Shown piece by piece: positions 63,218-64,000 of a stretch of 64,000 bases of DNA (the first letter of the stretch is position 1; the number at the start of each line of letters is the position of its first letter). The DNA comes from Bradyrhizobium lupini (GTDB lineage Bacteria; Pseudomonadota; Alphaproteobacteria; Rhizobiales; Xanthobacteraceae), in the NCBI RefSeq assembly GCF_040939785.1, contig NZ_CP162553.1, positions 6,343,001 through 6,407,000 of the forward strand, given 5' to 3'. The translations under genes and the position numbers were made by a program. The notes below the pieces were generated by a model. That model saw only the letters and a program-made list of their open reading frames with translations. It made no database searches and was not told the DNA's origin.

Positions 63218-63253
63218 GTCATTGCGAGCGGAGCGCGCTGCGCTCGCAATGAC
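63218..63253. repeat. perfect 13-bp-arm palindromic intergenic repeat
   Basis: GTCATTGCGAGCG and CGCTCGCAATGAC around a 10-base loop. It is a third palindrome type, typical of dispersed Bradyrhizobium elements (GTCATTGCGAGCG). The following 170 bases up to the last gene contain no other feature that I can support. Confidence 0.8.
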
Positions 63254-63425
63254 GTTGAGGAGAGAGTGTTTTCCTCATTCCGCTCTCGTGCGGCGGACGC
63301 AGCCTGGCGTCTCTTCGACGGTGCGCTGCAGAGCCGGGGCCATGTGGCGACGGAAGCTGTGGCTCGTGGGTTCCGGATCTGTGCTTCGCTTGTCCGGGAC
63401 ACGAGACGGAGGAGGCCGCATCCCC

Positions 63426-64000
63426 TTACGAGAAGAACGCGATCTTCTCGGCCTGGGTCATGCGGCGGATTGGCGCCATGGGATCGTTGGCGGCGGCGCG
63501 GGGCTTTTGCAGGATGCCGCTGGCGAGGATGGTGGCGCCAAGCGAAGCTTCCGGAACCGGCGACGTCATCGGGAGCGTCGTGGCCTGCGCCGCGCCGAAT
63601 GTCGCGGATGCTGCCATGACGGGCGCCGGCTGCTCCATCACTTCGGCGGCGGCTTCCGCAATGGCGTTGGTGAGGCGCGCCAGCGATTCCATCGCGATCG
63701 GCGCTTCCTCTACGGGCTCCTCCACCACCGCTGCGGCGGCGACTGGCTCGGCTGCGGCCGGCTCCGGTATCTCCGCTGCGATGGGCGCTGCAGCCTCCGC
63801 AACCACCGGTTCCGGAACGGTCGCTTCCATCTCGACCGGTTCGATGATCTCGTCGAATTCGGGGTCGGGCGCGGCCATCTCCAGCGCGATGGCCTCGAGG
63901 ATGGCTTCGTCCTCGGCTTCGGCGGCGGCATCGAGCGAAAATTCGTCCGTCACCTCCGCGAAAGCCTCAGTGGCCGGCTCTTCAAAAGCGATGTCTTCAG
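63426..64000 (-). CDS. acidic Ala/Glu/Pro-rich low-complexity protein, N-terminus beyond the window
   Basis: The frame runs off the right edge, so the start is not seen; in-frame codons upstream of the ATG/GTG near 63953 (EDIAFEEPATEAFAEVTDE) show the same style, so the gene continues. At least 191 residues: an extended acidic region of Glu, Ala, Pro and Val, then a conserved-looking end (PRAAANDPMAPIRRMTQAEK, IAFFS). Such ends recur in Bradyrhizobium proteins of unknown role. It may be a flexible cytosolic linker domain; no enzyme motif is visible. Confidence 0.6.
   Translation of the reverse strand, partial: EDIAFEEPATEAFAEVTDEFSLDAAAEAEDEAILEAIALEMAAPDPEFDEIIEPVEMEATVPEPVVAEAAAPIAAEIPEPAAAEPVAAAAVVEEPVEEAPIAMESLARLTNAIAEAAAEVMEQPAPVMAASATFGAAQATTLPMTSPVPEASLGATILASGILQKPRAAANDPMAPIRRMTQAEKIAFFS

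Overview
The window looks like chromosomal DNA of a Bradyrhizobium-like alphaproteobacterium (Nitrobacteraceae, Hyphomicrobiales). The basis is strongly GC-rich DNA with GC-rich third codon positions, the metK/ahcY neighbourhood, many DUF1127, MHS-transporter and liv-type ABC genes, alphaproteobacterial LPS genes, and short palindromic intergenic repeats of the kind common in Bradyrhizobium. The genus is an inference; no rRNA or tRNA gene is present to confirm it.

Layout. 0-2.6 kb: end of a thioredoxin-fold protein, a HemD-like protein, purU (frameshifted) and a small lipoprotein. 2.8-9.1 kb: an operator-like palindrome followed by a complete branched-chain-amino-acid-type ABC operon (binding protein, two permeases, two ATPases, the last frameshifted) ending in a MetE-like zinc methyltransferase and a strong terminator. 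9-12.4 kb: acyltransferase, a small membrane protein, and a TPR plus caspase-like pair that is probably one broken gene. 12.5-16.8 kb: an S-adenosylmethionine block (helix-turn-helix/SAM-methyltransferase-like protein, metK, ahcY). 16.8-18.5 kb: a decayed, less GC-rich patch with pieces of two acyltransferases and a NodU-type carbamoyltransferase. 18.6-28.7 kb: flavin monooxygenase, SDR/LysR divergent pair, a micro-ORF behind a CtrA-type box, LpxO-like hydroxylase, Spy-like protein, MHS transporter, FAH-family hydrolase, MsbA-like exporter.

28.7-48.2 kb is a lipopolysaccharide/O-antigen region: galE, an LpcC-like glycosyltransferase, waaF, hldD, hldE, an O-antigen ligase/polymerase, a WbpM-type dehydratase, a WbuB-type glycosyltransferase, an epimerase, a WecA/WbpL-type initiating transferase, a UPF0104 membrane protein, an epimerase fragment, manC, a Gfo/Idh dehydrogenase with a DegT aminotransferase, and murJ. 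Together they would make ADP-heptose and GDP-mannose, build an amino-sugar-containing glycan on undecaprenyl phosphate and attach it to lipid A-core. 48.3-64 kb holds scattered metabolic and envelope genes: an orphan CoxL-type molybdoenzyme subunit, two c-type cytochromes, a Cys/Met PLP enzyme, a CHRD protein, thiD, an LpxH-like phosphoesterase with a glycosyltransferase, threonine dehydratase, a second caspase-like protein with a repetitive Asn/Gln-rich tail, a FucU-type protein and an E/A-rich protein running off the end.

A window-wide oddity is that about ten otherwise well conserved genes each carry one or two single-base frameshifts, mostly in G/C homopolymer runs. This looks more like sequencing or assembly error than gene decay, so the frameshifted entries are marked as pseudogenes only in the formal sense. 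The 16.8-18.5 kb patch and the epimerase fragment at 42.5 kb, in contrast, look like real decay.
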